The notes beneath the pieces were generated by a model. It worked only from the letters and a program-made list of their open reading frames with translations. It made no database searches and was not told where the DNA came from. A DNA stretch of 64,000 nt from Corydoras sp. C115 (lineage: Eukaryota; Chordata; Actinopteri; Siluriformes; Callichthyidae), in contig JAFMOC010000009.1 in NCBI GenBank assembly GCA_019802505.1, forward strand, positions 7,979,001-8,043,000. The letters run 5' to 3'. This document shows, piece after piece, positions 32,168-44,283 of this stretch; position 1 is the first letter of the stretch; every line of letters starts with the position of its first letter. The position numbers were made by a program, and so were the translations under genes.

Positions 32168-32522
32168 TTCATCCATCCATCCATTATCTTCCGCTTAATT
32201 CTCTACTAGGCTTGCATGGGAGGGGGGGGTTCCCCATGCTCATCCAGGGGAGAACATTTCGGGTGCTGGGCAGATACACCCAGGACAGGACGCCAATCTA
32301 TCACTGGACACACACACTCACTCACACACACACTCTATATGGGGCAATTTGGAGAATTCAGTTTACCTTGAATCCATGTTTTTGGACTGTGGGAGGAAAC
32401 CGGAGAACCCAGAAGAAACCCACGTTGACACGAGGAGAACATGCAAACTCCACCCATATCAAGATTCAAGCCTGGATCCCCAGCGCTGAGAAGTGCTAAC
32501 CACTAAGCCACTATGCCGCCCC
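32168..32522 (-). mobile_element. V-SINE copy, near full length
   Basis: (CATC)n tail, 8-nt G-run, complete centre, head complement AAGCCACTATGCCGCCCC. Follows the previous fragment by about 5 bp. Confidence 0.93.
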
Positions 32523-32526
32523 AATA

Positions 32527-32834
32527 ATTCATTCATCCATTATCTTCCGCTTTATCCTCTTATAGGGTCATAGGGGGGGTTCCCCATGCCCATCCAGGGG
32601 AGAACGTTTCGGGCGCTGGGCAGATACACCCAGGACAGGACGACAACCTATCACTGGACACACTCTCACTCACACACACACTCTATATGGGGCAATTTGG
32701 AGAATTCAATTGAACTTGATCCATGTCTTTGGACTGTGGAGGAAACCGGAGAACCCAGAGGAAACCCATGTGTACATGGGGAGAACATGCAAACTCCACC
32801 CAGATTCGAACCTGGATCCACATTGCTGAGAATT
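32527..32834 (-). mobile_element. V-SINE copy, head-truncated
   Basis: Third member of a same-strand run (31984-32834). 3' part and centre complete. Ends GGATCCACATTGCTGAG before the A-box region. Confidence 0.92.
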
Positions 32835-33699
32835 AGTTTAGTTGGGTGAGTTTGGTTCCCTCAACCACATCAAACGCATTTGGGATGAACCAGAATGCTG
32901 ATTGTAAGCGAGACCCCGTCACCATCATAAACGTTCTTCTCGCAAGAGAACTCTATTTTTCTCTCGCAGGAGAAAGCTTTCCCATGATGATGAGTGAAGC
33001 AGCAGATGGAGGACCACCTTAATATGGGATGTAATCTCAGCCCCTTACAGAACATAGCGACCCAACCAAACGGACCAGTGTTTGGAGCGGCGCCACCAGC
33101 CTGCCGCGCAGTTGGCCGTGGTTGTAGAACCTCCACTGCAGTGAGGTGCCGAAACCAGTGCCATTTGGAAGCGGCGGCTTCCCCGTTACACGAGTTCCCC
33201 GTTGAAATTCGGTGGGAATGAGAAGTTGTTGGACGCGGCGCGTGCCAGCCCGCAGTGTCCTCGGTCAGAACCAGGCCAGAGGATTACCAGAGGAGCTGCT
33301 CACATATAATTAAATTGGACTAAATTTAGTTAGTGTCTGCACGGAGTTTGTGATGTTCGAGTCATTATGTTGTTTTCTGGCACCCCGGAGGATGCTGCTT
33401 TAATTATATGGCAATTTCACAAATAATTCTGCGTTTAAGGGATATCAGAAATTTTGCTGCTGGTCTGGAAGCATCGTGAGGAACGAATACTGATACAGGG
33501 CTGCCTTTAAAAAGAGCTCTGAGCCCCTCAGCTCAATTAAATACAGATTTTATTTACATAGATTTTTATGTTCAGATATAAATAAGTGCAAATGAATGTT
33601 TTTGTCCGACTAGGTAAAAGACTTTCTTTTTTTTTTGGTCTTAAACCTCTGAAAATAACAGAAGTGTGTATAAAATAAATGTTTTTTTTTTGTTTTAAC
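32835..33699. other. Unique, no gene recognised
   Basis: No repeat family identified. T-runs at 33627-33638 and 33682-33691. Confidence 0.4.
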
Positions 33700-33710
33700 T
33701 GGTTTGTGAC

Positions 33711-34009
33711 CAGTTTCTCTATTAGGGTCGCGTAGGGGGGGGGGGGGGGGGTTTCCCCATGCCCATCTAGGGGAGAACGTTTCGGGAGCTGGGCAGATAC
33801 ACCCAGGACAGGACGCCAATCTATCGCTGGGCACACACTCACTCACACCGACACGCACACAAACACACTCTATATGGGGCAATTTGGAGAACTGAATTGA
33901 CTTGATCCATGTTTTTGGACTGTGGGAGGAAACCCACGCGGACACGGGGAGAACATGGAAACTCCACCCAGATGGAGAACATGCTAACCACTAAGCCACC
34001 ATGCCGCCC
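33711..34009 (-). mobile_element. V-SINE copy lacking its 3' tail but with TSD
   Basis: TSD TGGTTTGTGAC is perfect (33700-33710, 34010-34020), yet the SINE begins at TCTCTATTAGGGTCGCG without the simple-repeat tail and GATAAAGCGGAAG. G-run of 17 (33735-33751). GGTTCTCCGG region deleted. Confidence 0.95.
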
Positions 34010-34044
34010 TGGTTTGTGACATCGTTTCCTATTTAATTATTACT

Positions 34045-34341
34045 CCCCATGTCTATCCAGGGGAGAACGTTTCGGGCGCTGGGCAGATACACTCAGGACA
34101 GGACGCCAATCTATCACTGGACACACACTCACTCACACACACACACTCTATATGGGGCAATTTGGAGAATTCAATTGACCTTGATCCATGTTTTTGGACT
34201 GTGGGAGGAAACCGGAGAACCCGGAGGAAACCCACACGGACATGGGGAGAACATGCAAACTCCACCCAGATTGGGATTCGATTCGGGAATCCCTAGTGTT
34301 AAGAGGAGAACATGCAAACCACTAAAACACCGTGCCACCCT
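34045..34341 (-). mobile_element. V-SINE copy lacking 3' end
   Basis: Starts at CCCCATGTCTATCCAGGGG, ends CTAAAACACCGTGCCACCC. Centre is close to consensus. No clear TSD. Confidence 0.92.
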
Positions 34342-34400
34342 TTACAGGTAACACCTTGAAAGGCAAAACCGTCCATATAGCTTTAATATCAATATTTAAT

Positions 34401-34711
34401 CCATCCATCTACTATCTTCCACTTCCACATCCTCTACTAGGGTCGCGCGGGGGGGGGGGGTGCCCTATGTCCATCCAGGGGAGAACGTTTCGGACGTTGG
34501 GCAGATACCCCCAGGACAGGACGCCAATCTATCACTGAACACACACTCACTCTCACAGACACACTCTATATGGGGCAATTTGGAGAACTCAATTGATCTT
34601 GATCCATGTTTTTGGACTGTGGGAGGAAACCGGGAACCCGGAGGAAACCCACGCGGACACGGGGAGAACATGGAGACTCCACCCAGATTGGGATTCGAAC
34701 CGGGAATCCCC
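34401..34711 (-). mobile_element. V-SINE copy, 12-nt G-run
   Basis: Tail CCATCCATCTACTATCTTCC at left. Head truncated after GGGAATCCC. Imperfect TSD-like flanks TTAATATCAATATTTAAT (34383-34400) and TTAATATCACATTTAAAT (34718-34735). Confidence 0.92.
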
Positions 34712-34735
34712 TAACAATTAATATCACATTTAAAT

Positions 34736-35683
34736 GAACCAGACTCATCTAATGTAATCATAATCACCTGTGTACGTGAGTTTGGACCAATCAGAAGGCG
34801 GCGTACCCCACACTTTTTTTTTTTTTTTTTTTTTCCAAGAAAGATTACAAGTTTCCACATTTATTTCTGCTGTGGGATTTAAGCAGATTTGCTGGCGTCT
34901 CTCGGCAGCTTTGATCACACTGATGGCCCTCAACAGACGAGGGCCTCGGTGACGAGAGATCAGCGGCTACTGGAAGTAGAAAGTAAAAATATCTCTCTCA
35001 GGAGCCAACGCGTGGGCCGTCCCCGTGCCACGTTCGCGTCGGCCCCAAAACGACCTGCGAATATTAATCACGACCCCGGCGTTTCGGCTGCGTTGACAAA
35101 TGAAGCATCTTCACACTTGAAAGCACCAGCTGAGTTTAATTTGGCTTATTCATCCTACTTGTTTGAATACACCACGGGCGGGCGGGCGGGTGGGGAATTT
35201 TTTCAGATGCCACAGATCATAAAGCACAGATTCCCTCCGTCCCTCCGTCCCGAAGACGATGCCGCACTGCAGATCTCGGCGTTTAGAACCCAACCTAGAG
35301 CAATCGAGTCGCCGCCAGTTCGTCAGGACCGCGGAACATTGGCGAGGCCCGAGGCGTAATCACCAGTCTTTGTGTGCAGAAGAAGGAGAAGGAAAAATGG
35401 ACATAACGCCCGTCGATTGGCAGCTTTGGACCGGCAGCCGAGCCGCTCTCAGAATGACGGTGATTTTGATTGAAAGTGCTGCAAGTGAAGATACGATTTG
35501 CAGCCGAAGTAAAAAATTTTTGTAGCTGGGCGTTGAAAAAGTCTCGGATAAACTTCATTTAATTCTGCCGTAGAAATTTATTTCAGGTTCTTTTTAGAAC
35601 GTCCTCGTCAGACCGTCACGGAGAAACGGAATGAGTGCAAAACTGCAAACATGGAGCTGTCACTCGGCCGAACAGCAAACCAA
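34736..35683. other. Unique, no gene recognised
   Basis: T-run at 34816-34834. A 156-aa plus-strand frame (34889-35359) lacks any known motif and overlaps equally open minus frames. CGGGCGGGCGGG at 35174-35190. Confidence 0.4.
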
Positions 35684-36034
35684 CATCCATCCATCCATCC
35701 ATTATCTTCCACATTATCTTCTACTAGGGTTGCGGGGGGGAGGAGGGGGTTCCCCATGCCCATTCAGAGGAGAACGTCTCGGGCGCTGGGCAGATAAACC
35801 CAGGACAAGGCGCCAATCTATCACTGTACACACTCACTCACACACAAACACTCTATGTGGGGCAATTTGGAGAACTCAATTTACCTTGATCCATGTTTTT
35901 GGACTGTGGGAGGACCCTGAGGAAACCCACGTGGACACGGGGAGAACATGGAAACTCCACCCAGATTGGGATTTGAACCGGGAATCCCCAGCGCTGAAAG
36001 GAGAACATGCTAAACCACTAAGCCACAGTGCTGT
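35684..36034 (-). mobile_element. V-SINE copy, near full length
   Basis: (CATC)n tail, G-rich tract, 3' part with AGATAAACCCAGGACAAGGC, a short deletion before GGACCCTGAGGAAACCC, head complement at right (CTAAGCCACAGTGC). Confidence 0.93.
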
Positions 36035-36921
36035 GAGCAGGATATTGAGAATATTAATATAAATATTAATATTACTGGATATTAATTTGGATTTGGTTTT
36101 CTTAATTGCAATCAATTAGACCTCGCATGCTCTTCTCCACTCATCCTTTTTTTTAGTGGCTGATTTATTTTGGAACATGTATAAAAAAAAATGTGGAGAA
36201 CCAGTCATCTGCAAAGATCTAAAGTCTTCATCTTTACTTTTCACTGCTCTGAGAGAAGCACTGTGGAGACAAGTCCACCAGTGTTACAGTGGGAGAACTC
36301 TAAATATACCTCGGATCAAAGACAGTGTATTTAAATGACGGGACATTTCGGGACGGAGTGGTGAAGGAGGCGACCCTTTGGCTCGGGATGAAGAGAAAGG
36401 AGGCCCTGGAACATCAGGCATCACAAAGGTAAGTGCAGAGTTACAAGAGATGACATCCATGTTCTATTCAACATCCACGGTGTCATCGGCTTCATGGAGA
36501 TGCAGCGAGGCAGGGACTTCAAAGGGAGCCCGAAATAAGCGCCGCAGAAATTGTCACACTGGGTCCTCTGTCCAAAGCGGTAGGAGGTGCGAGTCAGTGG
36601 GTCATACATACACTCACTCGCCAACGGACCGAGGACCAATTTAAAGAAGCCAGCCACCAGCCACCTCTCATTTTCTGAACAGTGACGGAAGAAAGCCTCA
36701 GAGTTCTGATGGTTCTGTTGGTTCTGTGCAGTTTCCCGATGATGAAGGTCTGTATATATAACTTTGCGCGTGGTGCTGGATGATCCTGCTAAAAATCTCT
36801 GCCTCATTAATTAACCATGTCCAAGTTTTATCTGCAAATCTTAATGAGCTGTTTTAATGCCGTTGAATTTAAGATTTATTTAAAAAGAAATTATAATGAA
36901 ATTGAATATTAAAAAATATTT
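36035..36921. other. Mostly unique; possible ancient SINE scrap
   Basis: CATACATACACTCACTCGCC and GGACCAATTTAAAGAAGCC (36604-36652) loosely resemble the complement of an ancient V-SINE/DANA central segment. The 128-aa minus frame (36421-36807) overlaps it, so I do not call it a gene. Confidence 0.3.
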
Positions 36922-37280
36922 TCCATCCATGCATCCATTATCTTCCGCTTTATCCTGTACTAGGGTCGCGTGGGGGGGGGGGGGGGTCTCCATGATCATC
37001 CAGGGGAGAACGTTTCGGGCACTGGGCAGATACACCTAGGACAGGGCGCCAATCTATCACTGAGCACACACTCACTCACACAGACACACTCCATATGGGG
37101 CAATTTGGAGAATTCAACTGACCTTGATCCATGTTTTTTGTGGGAGATTTTTGTGGGGACTGTGGGAGGAAACCGGAGAACCCGGAGGAAACCCACGCGG
37201 ACACAGGGAGAACATGGAAACTCTACCCAGATTGGGATTCCAACCGAGAATCCCCAGCGCTGAGAGGAGAACATGCTAAC
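36922..37280 (-). mobile_element. V-SINE copy with 15-nt G-run and internal duplication
   Basis: G-run 36972-36986. TTTTTTGTGGGAGATTTTTG then GGGGACTGTGGG shows a ~20-bp insertion/duplication at the GGACTGTGGG position. Head ends CATGCTAACTATGC. Confidence 0.92.
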
Positions 37281-37424
37281 TATGCTATACATATTATTAT
37301 GGAATTTGTTTTATTTTTCAAAATAAAAAATAAAAAATAAATAAAAATTTAAAAAATATTAATAAAAGCAACAAAATCTGACCACGTCTCTCACATGGTC
37401 TCCTTAGATTTATGGAAGTCTGAT

Positions 37425-37786
37425 CCATCTATCCATCCATTATCTTCCGCTTTATCCTATATTAGGGTCGCGGGGGCTTCCCCATGCCCATCTAAGGGAG
37501 AACGTTTCGGGCGCTGGGCAGATACACCCAGGACAGGACGCCCATCTATCGCTGGGCACACACTCACACACACAGACACGCACAAAAACACACTCTATAT
37601 GGGGTAATTTGGAAAACTCAATTGAATTGATCCATGTTTTTGGACTGTGGGAGGAAACTGGAGAACCCGGAGGAAACCCACACGGACACAGGGAGAACAT
37701 GGAAACTCCACCCAGATGGGGATTCGAACCGGGAATCCCTAGTGCTGAGAGGCGAACATGCTTACCATTAAGCCACCGTGCTACCC
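37425..37786 (-). mobile_element. V-SINE copy, full length, with TSD
   Basis: Perfect 12-bp TSD TGGAAGTCTGAT (37413-37424, 37787-37798). Head complement GCCACCGTGCTACCC. Carries the longer CACACAGACACGCACAAAAAC variant also seen at 33711 and 59631. Confidence 0.96.
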
Positions 37787-37798
37787 TGGAAGTCTGAT

Positions 37799-38274
37799 GG
37801 TATTTTTATTTTCTTTAAACCTGGGGCAGTCATTATGTTATTGATGTCCATATAAGGCACTAAGCAGTGGTAGATTTTTAGTGGTAGAAATAAATATGGA
37901 CTTTTTTAAAATCACCTCCATCACATCATGTTCAGGTTGCTTTTCTTCTCTGTAAATGTTTTTTTTTTTTCTTGCACAGCCTTCGTTTTAAAAGCCCTCA
38001 AACCCTGACTGTCACTGTCGAAACGAGATTTCGCTGAAAATTGGTTCCTGAATTTACAAAAGTGTCAGCTATGTTAACACAGACGCACAAGGACATCACA
38101 CCTAAAGCCACAAGGTGGTGCAACTTCATACCGTTCCCCCTCGTGGTGGGGCGCTCAGTCATTCATGTGCAGGGCTGATCTAACAACATTGCAAAAACAT
38201 TTTTTCCCTCAGTCTTTCTCTGCCCATTTGTTTACTGACCATTTAAAATGTTGAAATATTTAAATATTATAAAC
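37799..38274. other. No gene recognised
   Basis: Unique-looking, AT-rich. T-run at 37960-37970. Confidence 0.4.
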
Positions 38275-38632
38275 GGTGTGGATGGTGGATTATTGGTTGG
38301 CACGTTCTCCTCTCAGTACTAGGGATTCCCGGTTCAAATCCCTTCTGGGTGGAGTTTCCATGTTCTCCCCGTGTCCACGTGGGTTTCCTCCGGGTTCTCC
38401 GGTTTCCTCCCACAGTCCAAAAACATGGATCAAGTCAATTGAATTCTCCAAATTGCCCCATATATAGAGTGTGTCTGTGTGAGTGAGTGAGTGAGTGTGT
38501 GTCCAGTGATAGATTGTCCCCTGTCCTGGGTGTATCTGCCCCATGCCCGAAACGTTCTCCCCTAGATGGGCATGGGAAACCCCCCCCCACGACCCTAATA
38601 GAAGATAAAGCTGAAGATAATGGATGGATGGA
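38275..38632 (+). mobile_element. V-SINE copy, near full length
   Basis: Degenerate head (GTGTGGATGGTGGATTATTGG) so the A box is damaged. B-box region, centre, 3' part, C-run and (GGAT)n tail are present. Confidence 0.92.
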
Positions 38633-39521
38633 TAAACTATTTTATAGAGATTTCTTCTCCTGAAGTCCTCAGCAGGAACCTTTTTTAAAGTCACGGATTA
38701 GTGGATCCAAACTCGTCAGCTTCTCATTGGAAATGTTCTCGAGTCTGTGAATGTTTATGACACCTGTTAACCACCTGTCTCTATAACCAACAGGTGAAAT
38801 CACACCAATTATTCCATCGCTTTTATCCTTTTGGTTTTCACAGCGCAGTCTCCTCGTGGTTCTGTCTGAAGGGCAGGTCCTGTGCGGGGACTAAACACTG
38901 TAATAATAACAGTGGTTTTGTGACAGTGATTGGTGTGTGTGTGTGTGTGTGTGTGTGTTGTTTTGCAGGACTGCAGGTCTTGCCTGGTGTTCTCAGTAAA
39001 TGTAATGCAGTAGAATATAAACAACAGAAAGCAACAACATGGGTTTGAAATTAAGCCAACAGTTCTTCAATCCCACCCCACCACCCTCCTGAATTAGAAA
39101 CCAGGTGATTAATACCCAGATCAGCTGTGAATGATCAGCTAACGACCAGCACCCGATGAATGGACGAGATCTGAAGTGTGGGAGAACCACAGGTCAGTGG
39201 GCGTGTCCTGTAGGAACTCTGATCTGGGAATTTTATTGGACTTAATGAGGATCTTGCAGTCTCTACAGTTAACTAGTATAAATAAAAAAATACTTATATA
39301 ATTAGTATTAAAACTTAGATTACAGACCCTTTGGTTTTAATTAGCATTAAAGTTTTTCATCATCCAACATACGATGAATGTGTAGTTGCATAAACCAACA
39401 TACTGGCCTCATTTTAAGATACTAAGCGTACCGTACCTCGGCAACATCGTCATGTTGAAAAAAAATTTAATAAATAAAAAAACAGGAATTAATCTGTGTG
39501 AGGGTAAATGATGATTAGTTA
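38633..39521. other. Unique; (GT)n at 38933-38959
   Basis: About 13 GT units. The rest is AT-rich with no repeat or exon recognised. Confidence 0.45.
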
Positions 39522-39870
39522 GGATCCATTATCTTCCACTTTATCCTCCACTAGGGTCATAGGGGGTGGGAGGGGGAGAATCCAGGGGAGAATGTCCAGG
39601 GCAGATACACCCAGGACAGGGTGCCAATCTATCACTGGACACACACAGACACACACAAACACACACACAAATACACTCTACATGGGGCAATTTGGAGCAT
39701 TCAGTTGACCTTGATCCATGTTTTTGGACTGTGGGAGGAAACCGGAGAACCCGGAGGAAACCCACACGGACACGGGGAGAACATGCAAACTCCACCAAGA
39801 TTGGGATTCAAACCGGGAATCCCTAGTGCTGAGAGGAGAACATGCCAACCACTAAGCCACTGTAGCACCC
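39522..39870 (-). mobile_element. V-SINE copy, near full length, deleted 3' part
   Basis: The 3' part is rearranged (AGAATCCAGGGGAGAATGTCC) with loss of CGGGCGCTGG. CACACACAGACACACACAAAC expansion. Head complement GCCACTGTAGCACCC. Confidence 0.92.
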
Positions 39871-40136
39871 GGTCTAGTTACTAGTAAATGAAAATGGTTT
39901 ACAATAATACTACAACTTTTGTATAATATTGTAGACGATGTACATGTGTTTTATATTGCAACATATAAATAAACTATGTCATTGTCTGTCACATGATGTC
40001 CAGTGGGGGGCGCTGCCCAGTGTCAGGTCTGGTTTGTTCAGCTTCGTGTGTCTCCTGGAATCCGGCAGGTGTTCAAAAAGCAAGTGTGTTTGTGCAAGTG
40101 TCATCTTATTCTCCCAAATTATCTCTCCTTACAGCT

Positions 40137-40137
<1 letters not shown>
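39871..40137. other. No gene recognised
   Basis: Unique-looking. Confidence 0.4.
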
Positions 40138-40188
<51 letters not shown>

Positions 40189-40221
40189 ACCTACACACAC
40201 ACACAAACACACACACACACG
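40138..40221. repeat. (CA)n microsatellite, interrupted
   Basis: About 80 bp of CA with CACCTA and AAAC interruptions. Confidence 0.97.
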
Positions 40222-40915
40222 CAAAGCCGCCACTCAGCTATTTTGACAGGATGAGAGATGCATGCAAACAACTGGGCAGCCAGGCGTGCAGCGTGCTGCT
40301 GAGTGTCAGCGTCCTTCATGTTTCCCTGTGATTGTGGACAACAGACAAGTGTATACAGCGTCGGACCCGGGGTCGCGGGGTTTCGCGGGGTGGTGCGCTT
40401 GACATTTATCTCCTCTACGTCCTGAAATGGCCTGCCCGTGTAGCTTTGTGTAAAGGTGCATGCAGAACATGGGTGTGTTTACATGATGCAATCGGACACA
40501 AAACGCCGGAGATTGGCAGACCGGAGGACACGGCGACGTGGGGGGAAGCAATTCGGCCTACCTGTCGTGTCCCATTTCGGAAGCTGCCAGTAGCTCTAAA
40601 TCGTGGCGCGCTGGCACTTCAGGCATATATGTAGCTCCCCGCTATCAGAACTCCCCGTCCTGATGAAGTGACAGTCCCGAGCTTCGCCGGCGTCCTAACG
40701 TCCGACGCTCCGTTTGAAATTGTAATAATGTTCGTACGCCGTGGCCTGCGGGGACGATGATTAACTGGTGGTGTGTAGTCACGTTGATTATACATCCCTT
40801 TTATTCTGGATACATAATTCCTGACATGGTTTCTAACCAAATACGGTCCGGATTGGCTCATTGGTGCATTCGCTTTAGATTCATTCTTTTTAACTAAAAA
40901 AATTATCAATTGATT
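40222..40915. other. Unique, GC-richer; no gene recognised
   Basis: Open frames on both strands (for example minus 40619-40909) with no recognisable domain. Confidence 0.4.
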
Positions 40916-40950
40916 GATTGATTGATATACTTTATTAATCCAAAAACCAG
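40908..40950 (-). mobile_element. LINE-like 3' terminus, reverse orientation
   Basis: (ATTG)n then ATATACTTTATTAATCCAAA: the complement of a TTTGGATTAATAAAGTATAT-type non-LTR end with a CAAT repeat tail. Confidence 0.5.
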
Positions 40951-40961
40951 CCCAAAACTAT

Positions 40962-41267
40962 CCATCCATCCATCCATTATCTTCCACTTTATCCTCTATT
41001 GGGGGGGCATATAGAACGTCTTGGGTGTTGGGCAGATACACCCAGGACAGGATGCCAATCTATCACTGGGCACAATCACTCACACAGACACACTCTATAA
41101 GGGGCAATTTGGAGAATTCAATTGTCCTTGATCCATGATTTTGGACTGCGGGAGGAAACCCAGATGGACACGGGGAGAACATGGAAACTCCACCCAGATT
41201 GGTATTCGAACACGGGAATCCCCAGCGCTGAGAGGAGAACATGCCAACCACTAAGGCAACATGCCAT
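40962..41267 (-). mobile_element. V-SINE copy with imperfect TSD
   Basis: TSD CCCAAAACTAT (40951-40961) / CCCCAAACTAT (41271-41281). 3' part shortened (GGGGGGGCATATAGAACGTCT). Head CACTAAGGCAACATGCC. Confidence 0.92.
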
Positions 41268-41281
41268 CTTCCCCAAACTAT

Positions 41282-41756
41282 GATCCTATTAAAAAAACAC
41301 CTTAAGCAGAGCACATATATAAAAACATGGGGTTGGGTTGGGGTTGGGTACCCAAGTCCATCCATGGGAGAATGTTTCGCTATTGCTGCCACATCTCTCT
41401 CTCTCACACACACATACACACACAATTTAAAATAAATTATTGATTTTTATTGATTTATTTTAAAAATATGTTCGCTGTTTTACATCATTTGTTAAATCTG
41501 TAGTTTTCTTTTGCAAACAAACAGCCGATCAGGCCCGCTCTCTCTCTTACGAAAGGTGCTCAACTGGAGAGGCGGGTCTCTCCGGTTCACCCGTGGTGTC
41601 TCCGTAATTACATCAGCTAATGGAGTTTCCGTTGTGCGTCTGCGTTCCCAGCACTGAAGCTTTATCTTTACGGCCTCAGGACACTGAGAACTGGATCCCC
41701 ACCACCAGTGTGAAGGGTTTTCAAACTGTACGATACACGGTCCGGCTCTTCCGGGC
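41282..41756. other. No gene recognised
   Basis: Contains a doubtful SINE scrap (CCATCCATGGGAGAATGTTTC, about 41360-41380). Otherwise unique. Confidence 0.35.
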
Positions 41757-41808
41757 ATTGACCTTGATCCATGATTTTGGACTGTAGGAGGAAACCGGAG
41801 AAACCTGT
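41757..41808 (-). mobile_element. V-SINE fragment hit by a younger SINE
   Basis: ATTGACCTTGATCCATGATTT then GGACTGTAGGAGGAAACCGG: central piece only. Confidence 0.85.
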
Positions 41809-41822
41809 ATCAACAGTATATA

Positions 41823-42158
41823 CTGTATATCCATCCATTATCTTCAGCTTTATCCTCTATTAGGGTCGCGGTGGGGTTCCCCATGCCCATCCAGGGGAGA
41901 ACGTTTCGGGCGCTGGGCAGATACACCCAGGACAGAATGCCAATCTATCACTGGACACACACTCACTCACACAGACACACTCTATATGGGGCAATTTGGA
42001 GAACTCAATTAACTTGATCCATGTTTTTGGACTGTGGGAGGAAACCGGAGAACCCGGAGGAAACCCACGCGGACACAGTGAGAACATGGAGACTCCACCC
42101 AGATTGGGATTCGAACTGAGAGGAGAACATGCTAAACCACTAAGCCACCGTGCCGCCC
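41823..42158 (-). mobile_element. V-SINE copy, full length, with TSD
   Basis: TSD TCAACAGTATATA (41810-41822, 42159-42171), 13 bp and perfect. 3' part near consensus, younger-type GGCAATTTGGAGAACTCAAT and AACTTGATCC. Head complement CTAAGCCACCGTGCCGCCC. Confidence 0.96.
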
Positions 42159-42171
42159 TCAACAGTATATA

Positions 42172-42999
42172 TCAAACAAAATGTAAGCAGCATAGCCTCA
42201 AAAAATGAGAACGTGAATAAAGCAGTTAAGTATATATAAATGTATAAATATATAAATTCTATAAAATATATAATATATAATAACATACTGTGTGCTATAC
42301 AGCAGAAACACGATGGTGGATTACGAGGGGTATGGTGATGTAGCAGTGCTGTTCTGTTAACGGAACCTTAATATTTTGTTCGGGGTGAACCCAGTTTTTG
42401 GCTATCATGCAGGGCATCATCAGAATATTAATTCTGATATTTTCTTGTGGCTGGTATCGTGAAATAAATTATTCACCACGTTCCAGACCCCTCAGTCTCA
42501 GCTTATCCCTCATCTCAGCCTCCGCCCTCCGCCGTCCCCCCACCTCCACCTCCCCCCTTTACACAATAGGAAGCAGGAAGCAGGGAGTCAGATATCCATA
42601 GGGAAGTGCAGGTGACAAATGAAGCCCTGAGGGGGGATGATTTCATGAATTTCTAAACCAGGTGTGTGGCTCGAGGAAAAACCCGGCGCGGCACTTCAAA
42701 GCCGTCACTCAGTGCATTACTGAGAGCCGGTAAGAGTCTGCAGTCACATCGGTGGCTTTAGGTTACCGACCGTCTGCTTTTTGGTAAAAAGTGAAGTGAG
42801 AATTGATGACTCTCTGTTACAGAGACAGAACCCGAGGTCATTATCTTGCCCCCCCCCCCCACATCGTGCTGATATACTGTAAAACGGCGCTGCCGCTCAT
42901 AACGGAGCTTAAATACATTTATACGGTCTTTTATAGGTTAAATCTTAATTAGTGAATGCATCTCGAGCTGTGGATTATAATAAATGGAAGCTTTGATGA
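42172..42999. other. No gene recognised
   Basis: TA-rich at 42225-42290, C-run at 42850-42860. Nothing else identified. Confidence 0.4.
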
Positions 43000-43348
43000 G
43001 GCATCATGGTGGCTTAGTGGTTTAACATGTTCTCCTCTCAGCGTTAGGGATTCCCAGTTTGAATCCCCATCTGGGTGGAGTTTCCATGTTCTCCCCGTGT
43101 CCGCGTGGGTTTCCTCCGGATTCTCTGGTTTCCTCCCACAGTCCAAAAAACATGGATCAAGGTCAAATGAGTTCTCCAAATTGCCCCATATAGAGTGTGT
43201 GTGTGAGTGAGTGTGTGTGTCCAGTGATAGATTGGTGTCCTGTCCTGGGTGTATCTGGCCAGCGCCCGAAATGTTCTCCCGTGGATGGGCATGGGAAGCC
43301 CCCGTGACCCTAATAGAGGATAAAGCGTAAGATAATGGATGGATGGAT
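43000..43348 (+). mobile_element. V-SINE copy, full length
   Basis: GGCATCATGGTGGCTTAGTGG head, complete centre and 3' part, short C-run (GCCCCCGTGACCC), (GGAT)n tail. Confidence 0.94.
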
Positions 43349-43950
43349 AAACATAAACTTTTAAGTCTATGACTAACCTACATCAATGCTCTACTTCACT
43401 TTGCGATACATCAGACCAATGAGCCAAGCTTATACATTATAACCTTACACCATCCATCCATCTCAGCTCAGCTCAGCTCAGCTCAGGGAGCCGCTTAACG
43501 CAGGCCGGCGGTTTCAGTGTATAACGTCTTAATGAGGAGGCTTCCTGCAAAGTAAACTTATAAAAACAGGGTGGGTCCGTGTTATTTTAGGCCCCAATTA
43601 GTGATTAAAACACACACTTTCAGTGGCCTGTATATGTCTTTCAGGATGTCACATGGTACAGTGGGTTTACCGATGTTTCATGGGGTGTGCTAAATTCCGC
43701 AGGCTCGGGGGACGAGGCTAAATTGGTTTTACCTGCGAAGGGTTGCAGATGGTCTAAATTATTTTGCTAACTGCTACTTTATCATGCCAAACACACCCAA
43801 GCCCTGGCTCGCATGACTGGCTCATGCTAATGGGTGCTGCCTCTACCCTGGCTCGGTGTTATCCATTACCTTCCCATCAACCTCCCATTAATGCCTCAGC
43901 ATGCCCGCGCTGCTGCAGCCTCCCAGAGCAGCCTGGTGAACCGTTACACT
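43349..43950. other. Unique; small (CTCAG)n
   Basis: CTCAG units at 43462-43486. The rest unassigned. Confidence 0.4.
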
Positions 43951-43973
43951 ACACTACACTACACACACACACA

Positions 43974-44021
<48 letters not shown>
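43951..44021. repeat. (CA)n microsatellite preceded by (CACTA)n
   Basis: ACTACACTACACTACAC leads into about 28 CA units with one CC interruption. Confidence 0.97.
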
Positions 44022-44025
<4 letters not shown>

Positions 44026-44283
44026 CCTTGTCTGCATTGACCTATGTATCACTGTTTCTGTAATTACAGCTGGCTAATTAATGTTATTCCTACAACTAAC
44101 TCTTAAAAATATCTTCTTTTTTTATTTTTCTTTTTTTCTTTTTTTCTTTTTAAATTTTTTTACAGATCTCTAATTAACGTTGTATCTTATCAAATTAAAC
44201 ACGTTCATCTACACCGGGATGACACTTTATTCTGATTGGAATCTACATCTTTGAGTCTTAATAGGTAAGTTTATAATACATTT
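44022..44283. other. T-rich tract and unique sequence
   Basis: (CTTTTTT)n-like pyrimidine tract at about 44113-44163. Confidence 0.7.

Noticed and set aside
36421..36807. 128-aa minus-strand ORF
   Set aside because: Overlaps a probable ancient SINE scrap and an equally open plus-strand frame; no recognisable domain.
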